From Mycobacterium sp. OAS707 (lineage in GTDB: Bacteria > Actinomycetota > Actinomycetes > Mycobacteriales > Mycobacteriaceae), in assembly GCF_014873705.1 (NCBI RefSeq), contig NZ_JADBDS010000001.1, positions 1,426,001 through 1,490,000 on the forward strand: a stretch of DNA of 64,000 nt. The letters are read 5' to 3'. The notes under the pieces are model-generated. The model did not search any database, was not told the DNA's origin, and was given only the letters and a program-made list of their open reading frames with translations. The position numbers and the translations under genes are program-made. Every line of letters begins with the position of its first letter. Positions within the stretch are counted from its first letter, which is position 1. Positions 8,683 through 19,504 of the stretch are shown here, piece by piece.

Positions 8683-8706
8683 GTAACCTACGATACCGTA
8701 GGTTAC
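8683..8706 (-). promoter_or_regulatory. Palindromic operator upstream of desA3
   Basis: Arms GTAACCTACG (8683-8692) and CGTAGGTTAC (8697-8706) are perfect ten-base complements separated by ATAC. It lies 33 bases upstream of the desA3 start. A near-identical palindrome precedes the reductase gene (9916-9935). The size and symmetry suit a TetR-type dimer. Confidence 0.75.
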
Positions 8707-8719
8707 CGGTCAGTAAACC

Positions 8720-9862
8720 TTAGACGTCGAGCACACAATCGCCAGAAGCTGCGGAAATGCACGTCTGCACCCGGCTTCCCGGCTCGTGCTCGACACCGGT
8801 GCGCAGGTCGCGGACGTGCCCCTCGAGCAGTGGGACGACACACGACTGACAGATGCCCATCCGGCAGCCGAACGGCATCTGGATGCCGACGCTCTCGCCG
8901 GCGTCCATCAGTGGCGTCGCCCCGTCCACGGACAGCGTCTTCCCGCTGCGGGCGAACTGCACCGAGCCACCCTCGCCGTGCGCGGCGGCCTTCGATACGG
9001 CAAAGCGCTCCAGATGCAACCGCTCCGCTATGCCGGCGGCCGTCCAAACCTCCTCGGCGTGGTTGAGCATGCCCTCGGGACCGCAGGCCCAGGACTGCCG
9101 CTGACGCCAGTCGGGCACTTCTTCATCAAGCGCAGACAGGTCAAGGCGGCCTTCGGTGCGTGTCGACCGCAGCTTGACCCGATAGCCGTCATGGCTGCGC
9201 TCGAGAGCGGCCAGCTCGGCGGCGAACATGACGTCGGATTCCGTTGGGGCAGAATGCAAATGGACCACGTCCGTGATCTGATCGCGGCGAGCCAGAGTGC
9301 GAAGCATCGACATCACCGGTGTGATGCCGGAGCCGGCGGTGATGAACAACACCGAGGCGGGCGCAGGGTCGGGCATCACGAAGTTGCCTTGCGGTGCCGC
9401 TAGTCGCACCACCGTGCCGGGTGCCACTCCGCCGACCAGGTGGGACGACAGAAACCCCTCGGGCATCGCCTTGACGGTGATCGTGATGATGCGTGCCCCG
9501 GTCACCGGGCTGGACGTCAACGAATACGACCGCCATCGCCAGCGGCCGTCGACCAGGACCCCGATCCCGATGTACTGACCGGGCTCATAGTCGAAGGAGA
9601 ATCCCCAGCCCGGCTTGATGACCAGGGTCGCGGAGTCCTCGGTTTCCCGGCGCACCTCGAGAATCCGGCCGCGAAGTTCGCGCGCCGACCACAACGGGTT
9701 GGCGAGCTTGAGATAGTCGTCGGGAAGCAGTGGCGTGGTGATCCGCTCGGCAAGGGCCCGCGCCGCGTCCCACCCGCGATGCTTACCGGCACCGGCGACG
9801 GTCGGCCGCACAGTGTCCGCGAGCACGGCCGCGGGCCTGCTGCTGCTGTATTTCTTGCCCAA
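8720..9862 (-). CDS. Ferredoxin reductase-like oxidoreductase, electron donor to DesA3
   Basis: 380 residues, equal to the length I recall for Rv3230c, the NADPH-dependent partner of DesA3. Order: FAD domain with [10 protein letters not shown] (about 132-141), NAD(P) domain starting [14 protein letters not shown], and a C-terminal plant-type [2Fe-2S] domain with CRMGICQSC and a last Cys in VQTCIS. The frame stays open up to 9964, where a start would be coupled to the upstream gene. I prefer the TTG at 9862: it has AGGAG seven bases upstream, and the longer version would translate straight through the palindromic operator and a hairpin. Confidence 0.85.
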   Translation of the reverse strand: MGKKYSSSRPAAVLADTVRPTVAGAGKHRGWDAARALAERITTPLLPDDYLKLANPLWSARELRGRILEVRRETEDSATLVIKPGWGFSFDYEPGQYIGIGVLVDGRWRWRSYSLTSSPVTGARIITITVKAMPEGFLSSHLVGGVAPGTVVRLAAPQGNFVMPDPAPASVLFITAGSGITPVMSMLRTLARRDQITDVVHLHSAPTESDVMFAAELAALERSHDGYRVKLRSTRTEGRLDLSALDEEVPDWRQRQSWACGPEGMLNHAEEVWTAAGIAERLHLERFAVSKAAAHGEGGSVQFARSGKTLSVDGATPLMDAGESVGIQMPFGCRMGICQSCVVPLLEGHVRDLRTGVEHEPGSRVQTCISAASGDCVLDV

Positions 9863-9893
9863 CGAAAGCTCCTGCCCCAGTTTCAGGATCGCG

Positions 9894-9935
9894 TCTCCCG
9901 TCCTCCGGGAGACGTAACCTACGGTACCGTAGGTT
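9894..9935 (-). promoter_or_regulatory. Palindromic operator and leader hairpin upstream of the desaturase reductase
   Basis: AACCTACGGTACCGTAGGTT (9916-9935) is a perfect 20-base palindrome matching the desA3 operator except in the central base pair region. Next to it, toward the gene, TCTCCCG (9894-9900) and CGGGAGA (9906-9912) form a seven-base stem with a five-base loop in the presumed 5' leader. Confidence 0.75.
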
Positions 9936-9960
9936 CGCCGCTTGAGCCAAGGGAGAGCCA

Positions 9961-10458
9961 TCACAGCAGCTCGAGCAGGAACGGCAGCTCTTGGGGCGCA
10001 TACCAGGCGAGATCGTGGTCCTGGGCGTCGCCGACGATGAATTCCGCGTCCTCATCGCCCAGGTCAGCGGCGTCGACGGCCTCGATCGCAGCCACCACTG
10101 CGGGCTCGGCGTCCGCATTGTCGACATATGCGGCGATCACGTCGTCGTAGGCGATCGGCGCCGACAGTCGCACCACCGCGTCGTCGAGATCCGGGCGCGC
10201 AGTCACGCCCTCGACCTCGGCGACCACCACCGCTCGCCGCGGAGGCAAATCCGAGGCGCCCTCGCCGGACAACAGTCGCAGCGAGGCGAGTGCCGCATCT
10301 CGAAGCGCAACATCGGCAAGCTCTTCGTCGTCGCCTTCGGCATAGGACTCGCGCAGCGCCGGCGTGACCGCGAACGCGGTCCCACTGCGGGCGTGCAGCA
10401 GCCGATCGGCGACGAGCTGCTGCAACATCGCCAGGGTCGCCGGAACATAGACACGCAC
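9961..10458 (-). CDS. Conserved actinobacterial protein, DUF6912 type
   Basis: 165 residues, acidic and alanine-rich, starting [15 protein letters not shown] and ending [11 protein letters not shown]. It matches Rv3231c by position and sequence pattern. No catalytic motif or membrane segment is seen; function unknown. The ATG of the longest version of the reductase frame overlaps its TGA, so read-through into the desaturase genes is possible besides the internal promoter. In M. tuberculosis a polyphosphate kinase gene (ppk2) follows upstream; it is not here. Confidence 0.8.
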   Translation of the reverse strand: MRVYVPATLAMLQQLVADRLLHARSGTAFAVTPALRESYAEGDDEELADVALRDAALASLRLLSGEGASDLPPRRAVVVAEVEGVTARPDLDDAVVRLSAPIAYDDVIAAYVDNADAEPAVVAAIEAVDAADLGDEDAEFIVGDAQDHDLAWYAPQELPFLLELL

Positions 10459-10474
10459 CAGGCGAGGTTAACTG

Positions 10475-11884
10475 CTACTGCGCGGCTTCCAGCAATTCGT
10501 CGAGCGACTCCCGCAGCAGCGAGGGAAACACGTCGACATCGCTCATCGCGTCGCGGTCGGCGTTGATGCCGAAATAAAGCATGCCGTTGTAGGACGTGAC
10601 GCCGATCGCGAGCACTTGGTTGTTCAGCAGCGGTGGCACCGCATAGGTCTCCAGCAGCTTGGTGCCCGCTATGAACATCTGCTTCTGCGCGCCCGGCACA
10701 TTCGTGATCAGCAGGTTGAACTGCCGCGCCGAGAACGTAGTGGCCACCCGAATTCCCATGGCGTGCAACGTCGGTGGCGCAAAACCGGACAGCGTGACGA
10801 TGGTCCTTGCGTCGACGAGGCTGGCGGCCGTCGGGTGTGACTCGGTGGCATGCGAAATCTGAGACAGTCGCACGACCGCGTTTCCCTCACCTACCGGCAG
10901 GTCGACGAGAAACGGCGCGACCTCGCTGATGGCCTGACCCGGTCCGGTCGTGTCGAGATCTGCGTCGGGATAGACCGACATCGGCGCCATCGCGCGCACG
11001 GTCGTCGTCGATGTCACCGGCTCGCCCCGCGACATCAGCCAGTTCCGCAGCGCACCGGCGACCACCGCCAGCACGATGTCGTTGATGTCGCACTCGTACC
11101 GCGCTCGCACCGCTCGGTAGTCCTCGAGCCGATGGCTTGCCACGGTGAACCGACGGTTGCGCGAAACCGTGGTGTTCAGCGGGCTGTTCGGCGCGGTGCC
11201 CCGTGCGACGGTGCGCGCTACGTCGACGACGCGGCGGCCGACCTCGGCCAATTGACCGGCGTTGGTCGCCACCTCCGTCACCGCCGAGCGCACCGCGCCG
11301 AGTTGCTCTGCCGGCCGGGTGATCCACTCACCGACCGCGCCGAGCAACAGCTGACGGTCGCTGGGCTCGCGCGCCGGAATCCAGATGTCCTCGCCGAACT
11401 CCGGTGGCTTCTGCGTGGGATCGGCGATGACGTGGCCGAGCGCGAGCGCCGTCATGCCGTTCACCAACGCCTGGTGTGACTTCGTGTAGATCGCGACGCG
11501 GTTGCGGGTCAGCCCCTCGATCAAGTACATCTCCCACAGCGGCCGGGACTTGTCCAAGGGCCGCGAGCCGAGCCGGGCGATGAGCTCATGCAACTGCGCG
11601 TCGCTGCCGGGCGACGGCAGCGCCGATCGCCTGACGTGGTAGGTGATGTCGAAGTCGCCGTCGTCGATCCACACCGGCCGGGCCAACCCCAGCGTCACTT
11701 CGCGCACCTTCTGCCGGTAGCGCGGAATCTGCGGCAAGCGCTGTTCGACTGTGGCCAGCAGGGTTTCGTAGCTCAGGCCGTTGCGCGGCTTGCGCAGGAT
11801 CGACAGCGTGCCCACATACATCGGGGTCGAGGTGTCTTCCAGGTGATAGAACGACGCGTCTGACGCCGACAACCTGGTCACCAT
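10475..11884 (-). CDS. WS/DGAT-family acyltransferase with degenerate active-site motif
   Basis: 469 residues, full length for the wax ester synthase/diacylglycerol acyltransferase family; related to Rv3233c/Rv3234c (tgs3), which is split in M. tuberculosis. Landmarks are MVTRLSASDASFYHLED at the N-terminus, RPLWEMYLIEG, and the C-terminal NLLITNVPG. The family active site HHxxxDG reads HQALVNG here (about residue 139), with Gln for the catalytic second His and Asn for Asp; I checked this in the bases. So the protein may not be a normal triacylglycerol synthase. It may bind acyl-CoA or have another role. Confidence 0.88.
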   Translation of the reverse strand: MVTRLSASDASFYHLEDTSTPMYVGTLSILRKPRNGLSYETLLATVEQRLPQIPRYRQKVREVTLGLARPVWIDDGDFDITYHVRRSALPSPGSDAQLHELIARLGSRPLDKSRPLWEMYLIEGLTRNRVAIYTKSHQALVNGMTALALGHVIADPTQKPPEFGEDIWIPAREPSDRQLLLGAVGEWITRPAEQLGAVRSAVTEVATNAGQLAEVGRRVVDVARTVARGTAPNSPLNTTVSRNRRFTVASHRLEDYRAVRARYECDINDIVLAVVAGALRNWLMSRGEPVTSTTTVRAMAPMSVYPDADLDTTGPGQAISEVAPFLVDLPVGEGNAVVRLSQISHATESHPTAASLVDARTIVTLSGFAPPTLHAMGIRVATTFSARQFNLLITNVPGAQKQMFIAGTKLLETYAVPPLLNNQVLAIGVTSYNGMLYFGINADRDAMSDVDVFPSLLRESLDELLEAAQ

Positions 11885-12088
11885 CCGGTGCAGTCCCCCT
11901 CGTGATGTCGTCGCTGTCGATTGACCCCCGTGCAGGCTATCGGCAGGTTCCGTGCGCGCGCATCACGGGTGGATACCGGCGCCGTGAGGCCCTGGGAATC
12001 CGTGGGATCATGGACGTGTCTGCGACTCTCCAGCAGATGCCGTCTTGTCGTACCGAACGCTTGTCGCACCCAACGCTGGAGAGCACCG

Positions 12089-12571
12089 ATGACCGCATCT
12101 CGGATTCCGCCAAAACCGCTGTCGTTGACGACGCCGATCATCGACTGCGAACCACCGCCCGTGGGAATCACCGCGTGCCCGCCGCCAACGTCCGCGGCGC
12201 TACACCGCCGCACCAACCGAACCCATCGGCCCGTGCCCCGTCCGGTGCCGCACGACCCGCTGCCACCGCGCGCCGCGGTGGTGTTCGCCGACGCGGCGTT
12301 GCGCCGCGTGCTGGAGGTGATCGACCGGCGCAGGCCGATAGCGCAGCTGCGTCCACTGGTGGCGCCGGCTTTGATCGACACGGTCACGGCGTTGACGCGA
12401 ATGCCGCAGACTGCCGCCGCGACGCTGCAGCGATCCCGCCTGCGCATGGTCGACACCGATGCCTGCGAGCTGTTCGCGACCTACACCCGCGCGCAACGGG
12501 TCCGGGCCATCGCAGGACGGATCGAATGCCGCGACGGTCGCTGGCGAATTGTTGCCTTACAGCTGGGATGA
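12089..12571 (+). CDS. Conserved Ala/Arg/Pro-rich protein (Rv3235-like, DUF6459 type)
   Basis: 160 residues from ATG 12089, which has GGAG eight bases upstream; the frame opens earlier but the upstream part has no protein-like character. Residues 1-60 are Pro-rich and probably disordered; about 65-160 form a conserved domain (VVFADAALRRVLEVIDRRRP ... GRIECRDGRWRIVALQLG). It resembles Rv3235 at the same place next to secA1. DUF6459 proteins often sit beside secA in actinobacteria, but their role is unknown. Confidence 0.75.
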   Translation: MTASRIPPKPLSLTTPIIDCEPPPVGITACPPPTSAALHRRTNRTHRPVPRPVPHDPLPPRAAVVFADAALRRVLEVIDRRRPIAQLRPLVAPALIDTVTALTRMPQTAAATLQRSRLRMVDTDACELFATYTRAQRVRAIAGRIECRDGRWRIVALQLG

Positions 12572-12577
12572 CGCGAC

Positions 12578-12583
12578 TAGCGT
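12578..12583 (+). promoter_or_regulatory. Leaderless -10 hexamer of the SRPBCC gene
   Basis: TAGCGT, six bases before the GTG at 12590 and only six bases after the stop of the preceding gene. Confidence 0.45.
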
Positions 12584-12589
12584 TGCGGC

Positions 12590-13056
12590 GTGCAGGTAAA
12601 CAGCATCAGTGTCGAGCGCGTCATCAATGCGTCCGCAAGTGAAATCTTCGCCATGATCGCCGACGCCGGGCAGCATTCCAGCTTCGACGGTTCCGGGACC
12701 GTCGACCATTCCCGGGAAAAGTCTCAACCGCTGGAACTCGGCTCGAAGTTCGGCATGTCGATGCGCGGACGGCCCGAAACACTGTTCGTGCCGTACCGCA
12801 CCACCAACACCGTGATCGAGTTCGAGCCCGACCGCCGCATCGCGTGGCAGACCAGAACGGGACCGCTCGGGTTGATCGGCGGGCGGATCTGGCGCTACGA
12901 ACTGAGCCCGGTCGAGGGGGGCACGCTGGTGCGCGAAACCTGGGACGTCTCGCGGGACCGTCAGCGACCGATGCTCAAGATGGGCGGCATGCCCAAGCAA
13001 ACCGAGGACGGCATGCGCGCCACATTGGAGCGCATCGCCGCGATCCTCGAACCGCG

Positions 13057-13060
<4 letters not shown>
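12590..13060 (+). CDS. SRPBCC-family (polyketide cyclase/lipid transport-like) protein
   Basis: 156 residues. The START/SRPBCC fold is suggested by the first strand [20 protein letters not shown], the loop for helix entry ([12 protein letters not shown]), and the long C-terminal helix ending [12 protein letters not shown]. Such proteins hold a hydrophobic ligand in a deep pocket; the ligand is unknown. Its TAG stop overlaps the TAA of convergent secA1, so the two genes share their last bases. Confidence 0.85.
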
Positions 13061-15879
<2,819 letters not shown>

Positions 15880-15908
15880 GCGATTTCCTCAATTTTCTCA
15901 ATGGGTTC

Positions 15909-15942
15909 GATGGACCTCAGTCTTATTCAGACGAGGTCCATC
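15909..15942 (-). terminator. Strong hairpin between hpf and secA1
   Basis: GATGGACCTC (15909-15918) and GAGGTCCATC (15933-15942) are perfect ten-base complements; inside them GTCT (15920-15923) and AGAC (15929-15932) extend the stem past a single bulged A, with a TATTC loop. No U tract follows on the minus strand. It either ends the hpf transcript or forms a leader structure 29 bases upstream of secA1. Confidence 0.7.
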
Positions 15943-15986
15943 GTAGGTGACCCGTTGAAATTGCTGGTCGAAGCCGCTGGAAAGGG

Positions 15987-16670
15987 CTAGGCGAGCCTGA
16001 TCAGTCCGTAGTCGTAGGCGTGCCTGCGGTACACGACGCACGGTTTGTCGCTCTGTTTGTCGTGGAACAGGAAGAAATCGTGGCCGACGAGTTCCATCTG
16101 GGAAAGTGCATCGTCGACGGTCATCGGGGTTGCCGGGTGCTCCTTGACGCGCACCACGCGACCGGGTTCATGATCGTCGATGGCGGCGCCGTCGACCTGC
16201 GGGTTTTCCTCGGCAAGCGGCGGAGCGGGCTGGAATGATTCCGGCTCTATCTTGGTGGCCTCGGCCAGCGAGACGGGCGTCTTGTCCCCGTAGTGGATCT
16301 TGCGGCGGTCCTTGTGGCGGCGCAGGCGGCTCTCGAGCTTGCAGACAGCCGATTCCAGGGCCGCGTAGAAGCTGTCGGCGCAGGCCTCGCCTCGGACAAC
16401 GGGCCCGCGGCCTCGCGCGGTGATCTCTACGTGTTGACAGTTCTTGCGTTGGCGCCGGTTGCGCTCATGGTCTAGTTCGACGTCGAAGAGGTAGATGGTG
16501 CGGTCAAATCGTTCCAGGCGGGACAGTTTCTCTGAGACATAGATGCGGAAGTGGTCGGGAACCTCGACGTTGCGGCCCTTGACGACGACCTCAGCGTTCG
16601 GGGTTGGTTCGGGCGGCTCGTCCTCGATCACCATCGTTGTGCGGTCTGAGTCCACGGAATGGCTTGACAT
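15987..16670 (-). CDS. hpf: Long-form ribosome hibernation promoting factor
   Basis: 227 residues from ATG 16670 (a TTG nine bases upstream is the longest option). The N-terminal S30AE domain (about residues 25-125, VVVKGRNVEVPDHFRIYVSEKLSRLERF) binds the decoding region of the 30S subunit; a linker and the C-terminal dimerisation domain (about 170-227, MTVDDALSQMELVGHDFFLF ... VYRRHAYDYGLIRL) make it the long form. It is the homologue of Rv3241c/MPY, which inactivates ribosomes, for example under zinc starvation. It lies upstream of secA1 on the same strand, with a hairpin between them. Confidence 0.95.
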   Translation of the reverse strand: MSSHSVDSDRTTMVIEDEPPEPTPNAEVVVKGRNVEVPDHFRIYVSEKLSRLERFDRTIYLFDVELDHERNRRQRKNCQHVEITARGRGPVVRGEACADSFYAALESAVCKLESRLRRHKDRRKIHYGDKTPVSLAEATKIEPESFQPAPPLAEENPQVDGAAIDDHEPGRVVRVKEHPATPMTVDDALSQMELVGHDFFLFHDKQSDKPCVVYRRHAYDYGLIRLA

Positions 16671-16959
16671 GCTTGGCAACTCGTTTCTCTACGGAGTCGC
16701 ACGCTTCGCGTGCCCGGCTTGGCTTTCGGATTCCGCGCCGGCGGGCCTGCATGTCGCTTCGCCCTCCGGCGCAAGGTGTCGAGTACTCACCTCCTACCGC
16801 TGGTCGGCGATGCTGGCGCGTCGGGGTTGAGCGCCGCCGTGAGGCTTCACGGGTGGTTGTTGCCGACGGTAATCGTGTTCACCCGGTAGTGCCAGTAAAT
16901 TCGCGGACCCGTTTTCAGTTCTTCACACAGGGTTGATTTGAATCTCGGTTGCCCGCGCG
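16671..16959. other. Intergenic region upstream of hpf
   Basis: 289 bases without a supported gene. It holds the hpf promoter region. A short stem with arms GCACGC (16708-16713) and GCGTGC (16717-16722), separated by TTC, would lie in the hpf leader. No convincing -10 or -35 was identified. Frames crossing it have no protein-like character. Confidence 0.5.
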
Positions 16960-17589
16960 TCAGGCGTTGGCGATGGCAAGCACCGCGGCCACGTGAGCAC
17001 CCGCGATGTGCAGGACGCGGACCGATTCCGAGGCGGTGGCGCCCGTGGTCACGATGTCGTCGACGACGAGCACCGCTCCCGTTACGGGCTTCGTGATCTT
17101 CACGCGGCCGGCGATGTTGCGCTGACGGTCGGCGCCCGACAGGCCGACGGAGTCGCGGACCATACCCCGCAGCCGCAGGGCCTGGACGACGGCGATCCCG
17201 GCGTGCTGCTTGGTGGCCGCCAGCGCGATCCGGGTGACCGGGTCACCGCCGCGGCGCCGGGCCGACGAGCGCCGGGTGGGTGCCGGGACGACGGTCAGCG
17301 GCGTGTCGATGACACCCCAGTCGAGGAGGCGATCGATGGCTTGTTCAAGCGCGCGGGCCAGCGGTGCGACCAGGTCGGCGCGGCCGTGCTCCTTGACCGC
17401 GACGATGGCGTCGCGGCGCGGGCCTGCGTAGCGACCGAGCGACAGGACGGGCACGCCGGGATCGACGCGCGGGGTGATCAGGTGGGGCTGGTCAGGCTTG
17501 ACGGCAAGGTCCTGGGCGCAGGCGCGGCACCATCGCGTCGATGGGGCCCCGCAGCCGCCGCACTCGAGCGGCAAGACGAGGTCGAGCAT
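16960..17589 (-). CDS. ComF-family phosphoribosyltransferase-like protein
   Basis: 209 residues, matching Rv3242c. The N-terminus holds a CGGCGAPSTRWCRAC zinc-binding motif (about 10-24). The PRPP-binding loop VLVVDDIVTTGAT (about 172-184) is well conserved. ComF proteins support DNA uptake in naturally competent bacteria; in mycobacteria the role is unproven. The upstream region contains a long inverted repeat. Confidence 0.87.
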   Translation of the reverse strand: MLDLVLPLECGGCGAPSTRWCRACAQDLAVKPDQPHLITPRVDPGVPVLSLGRYAGPRRDAIVAVKEHGRADLVAPLARALEQAIDRLLDWGVIDTPLTVVPAPTRRSSARRRGGDPVTRIALAATKQHAGIAVVQALRLRGMVRDSVGLSGADRQRNIAGRVKITKPVTGAVLVVDDIVTTGATASESVRVLHIAGAHVAAVLAIANA

Positions 17590-17624
17590 GTGCGAAGTGT
17601 GGCGGCGAGGTACGACATCACCGT

Positions 17625-17681
17625 CGAGTGTGGGCTTGTGTCACGCCATTCGCCGTTTCGTGTGTATCAAGTCCACACTCG
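17625..17681. repeat. Second long intergenic inverted repeat, terminator-like
   Basis: Arms CGAGTGTGGGCTTG (17625-17638) and CAAGTCCACACTCG (17668-17681) pair at 13 of 14 positions, the remaining pair being a G-U wobble in RNA. The loop is 29 bases. A direct repeat GGTACGAC flanks it (near 17609 and 17686). It lies between the Rieske gene end and the comF-like gene start, on the same strand. Confidence 0.6.
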
Positions 17682-17709
17682 CCGCGGTACGACTTGGCCG
17701 CTGGTCCTC

Positions 17710-18162
17710 TCAGCCAAGGACAATCGAGTCACCCTGAACCGAGATGTTCTCGGTTGCGAGCGGTTTGTCCGCAGGCCCCTTGGCCACGGTGCCGTCGAGG
17801 TTGAACTTGCTGCCGTGGCACGGGCAGTCGATGGTGCCGTCGGCCACCTTGTCCACCATGCACCCCTTATGTGTGCATTTCGCGGAGAACCCCTTGAAGA
17901 CACCGGCTGAGGGTTGCGTGACCACGATGTCGTCGACGATCACGCCGGACCCCACCGGCACATCGGCGGTCTTGGCGATGGACTTCGCCGCCGGGGTCGC
18001 GGTGCCGCCCGCGGTCGGGGCCGCGGTCGTAGTGGCGGATTCGCTTGCCGCTTCGGTCTTTTTGCCGTAGGTGCTGCATGCGGCCACAACCGCCGTCACC
18101 AGCCCCAGACCGGCACCGAGCAAAACCTTCTGCCGCGAGATGGGGAACTCTCCGATGTTCAT
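17710..18162 (-). CDS. Rieske [2Fe-2S] lipoprotein
   Basis: 150 residues from ATG 18162 (AAAGG upstream). The signal peptide ends in lipobox VAAC with lipidated Cys29; the stretch before it, ISRQKVLLG, looks like a twin-arginine signal with RQ in place of RR. A Thr/Ala/Pro linker (about 30-65) follows. The Rieske domain has CTHKGC and CPCHGS: predicted cluster ligands Cys96, His98, Cys113, His116 and disulfide Cys101-Cys115. It should carry electrons on the outer face of the membrane. It is the last gene of a three-gene operon with a DUF6529 membrane protein. Confidence 0.9.
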   Translation of the reverse strand: MNIGEFPISRQKVLLGAGLGLVTAVVAACSTYGKKTEAASESATTTAAPTAGGTATPAAKSIAKTADVPVGSGVIVDDIVVTQPSAGVFKGFSAKCTHKGCMVDKVADGTIDCPCHGSKFNLDGTVAKGPADKPLATENISVQGDSIVLG

Positions 18163-18176
18163 ACACAACCTTTCAG

Positions 18177-18749
18177 TTAGAACGTGACACCGTTGGTCTG
18201 GAAGAACCACAGGGCTGAGGTCAACCAGACATACACCAAACCGAAGAACACCAGGCCGCCGACAACCGGAATCACCCAGCTGCGAAGGCCTTTGCGGGTC
18301 AGCAAGATCATCTTCGTGACGAATGCGCCGTAAAAGAAGCACCCGAACAGCGAATGGAACAGCACGCGGTTGTCGTAGGACTCAAACCCCAACGCGTACA
18401 AGCAGTGCACGGCGACCGGAACACTGGTGAGCACCGCCAGCCGACCCGACCACACGTGCGCGGTGCCGATCCACGATGGCGCCTTGCCGCCCGGAACCAG
18501 CCGATACATCGCGAATGCCGAACCCAGCTGGAAAAGCGCCAACGCCACGGCCAGCGTCGCCAGCCAAGCCTTGACCGCAAGTCCGCTGGAGAAGCCGGCA
18601 AGGTTGATCGAAAAGAACTGTGGCTCATGTACTTTCCCGAACACCCCGAGCCCGCCGGCGACGAGCGCACCGAGCGCAACGGCAATCAACACCGCAACTG
18701 CCGACGACTTCGCAGGCACCGCGGCAGTCGAGGCCTCGGTATCAGACAT
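18177..18749 (-). CDS. Five-helix membrane protein, DUF6529 type, possible b-type cytochrome
   Basis: 190 residues with five predicted membrane helices (about 15-38, 55-84, 96-122, 128-150, 158-183). His98 (GTAHVWSGR), His115 (AVHCLYALG) and His132 (LFHSLFG) lie in helices 3 and 4 in the manner of cytochrome b561 or ferric-reductase domains, so heme binding is plausible but not shown. The start overlaps the preceding gene by eight bases and the Rieske gene follows after 14 bases. Together they suggest a small membrane redox complex. Confidence 0.82.
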   Translation of the reverse strand: MSDTEASTAAVPAKSSAVAVLIAVALGALVAGGLGVFGKVHEPQFFSINLAGFSSGLAVKAWLATLAVALALFQLGSAFAMYRLVPGGKAPSWIGTAHVWSGRLAVLTSVPVAVHCLYALGFESYDNRVLFHSLFGCFFYGAFVTKMILLTRKGLRSWVIPVVGGLVFFGLVYVWLTSALWFFQTNGVTF

Positions 18750-19401
18750 TGCTGTCGCCCTCCACCCGAATCGCCTTGACCTCTATGCCGTCGATGTTCG
18801 CGATCCCGTCGGTCGTCAGCTTGGGGGCCGGGGCGGTCGAATTGTCTTCGCGCCGTTGCACTCCGGTCACCCCGCCCGTCGAGTCGACGATCCAGCTGTT
18901 GCGCACGCCCGCGTTCTCGTAGACATACAACCCAGCGGGTGGCTGCGCGACGGGCGCGTTGAAGTCCCACTTCTTTTCGCCGATGGACAAGGTTCCGACG
19001 ATCGCACTGCCTTCGAGGTGGCCCTCGAGTCGGCTCGTCTTGTCCTTGTTCGCAAGGCTCACAGCGCCGTTGACGGCGCTACCCCGCAACCACGACTCGA
19101 CGGCGTTGCCGTCGCAGGCATACGCGATGGCTTTGTCACCGTCGACGGTGATCTCCAACGTGAGCGTGCCGTTGGCGGTCGGCACCTTGCCGACGTAGTC
19201 GGCCTTGGCCGGGAACGCGGGCGGTGGCGGTGGCGTGCTCGGTGCGGGTGGCGGAGCGGCCGGCGTCGCGGCGGCTGTGGTGGTGGACTGGCTGTACGGA
19301 TTCGCCGGCGCCGGGCCCTCCTTCGACATATTGATGAGTAATATGCCGACCCCGAGCACCGCCACCGCGGCGAGGGTGACTATCGGGCCGCGAATCTTCA
19401 T
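18742..19401 (-). CDS. Membrane-anchored exported protein of the Rieske/DUF6529 operon
   Basis: 219 residues from ATG 19401, chosen because AGGAGG lies at the right distance; an ATG just before it and a TTG at 19425 are alternatives. Residues 7-24 form a membrane anchor, about 28-66 a Pro/Ala/Thr linker, and about 67-219 an extracytoplasmic domain with repeated Gly-containing strands (GTLTLEITVDGDKAIAYACD). No catalytic motif is recognised. It overlaps the DUF6529 gene by eight bases, so it is probably a partner of the redox pair. Confidence 0.78.
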   Translation of the reverse strand: MKIRGPIVTLAAVAVLGVGILLINMSKEGPAPANPYSQSTTTAAATPAAPPPAPSTPPPPPAFPAKADYVGKVPTANGTLTLEITVDGDKAIAYACDGNAVESWLRGSAVNGAVSLANKDKTSRLEGHLEGSAIVGTLSIGEKKWDFNAPVAQPPAGLYVYENAGVRNSWIVDSTGGVTGVQRREDNSTAPAPKLTTDGIANIDGIEVKAIRVEGDSNV

Positions 19402-19504
19402 CATCCCCTCCTGGGAGTTGAGCAAACACCTCTAGTGGTGTTTTGTCTGCACAACGGGCGATGCAGGGGGAAGGTTCAACGCAATTTCGCGCGAGGTTGG
19501 AAAG

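Noticed and set aside
16543..16936. Short plus-strand frames upstream of hpf
   Set aside because: They overlap the hpf 5' end and have no ribosome binding site or recognisable protein character.
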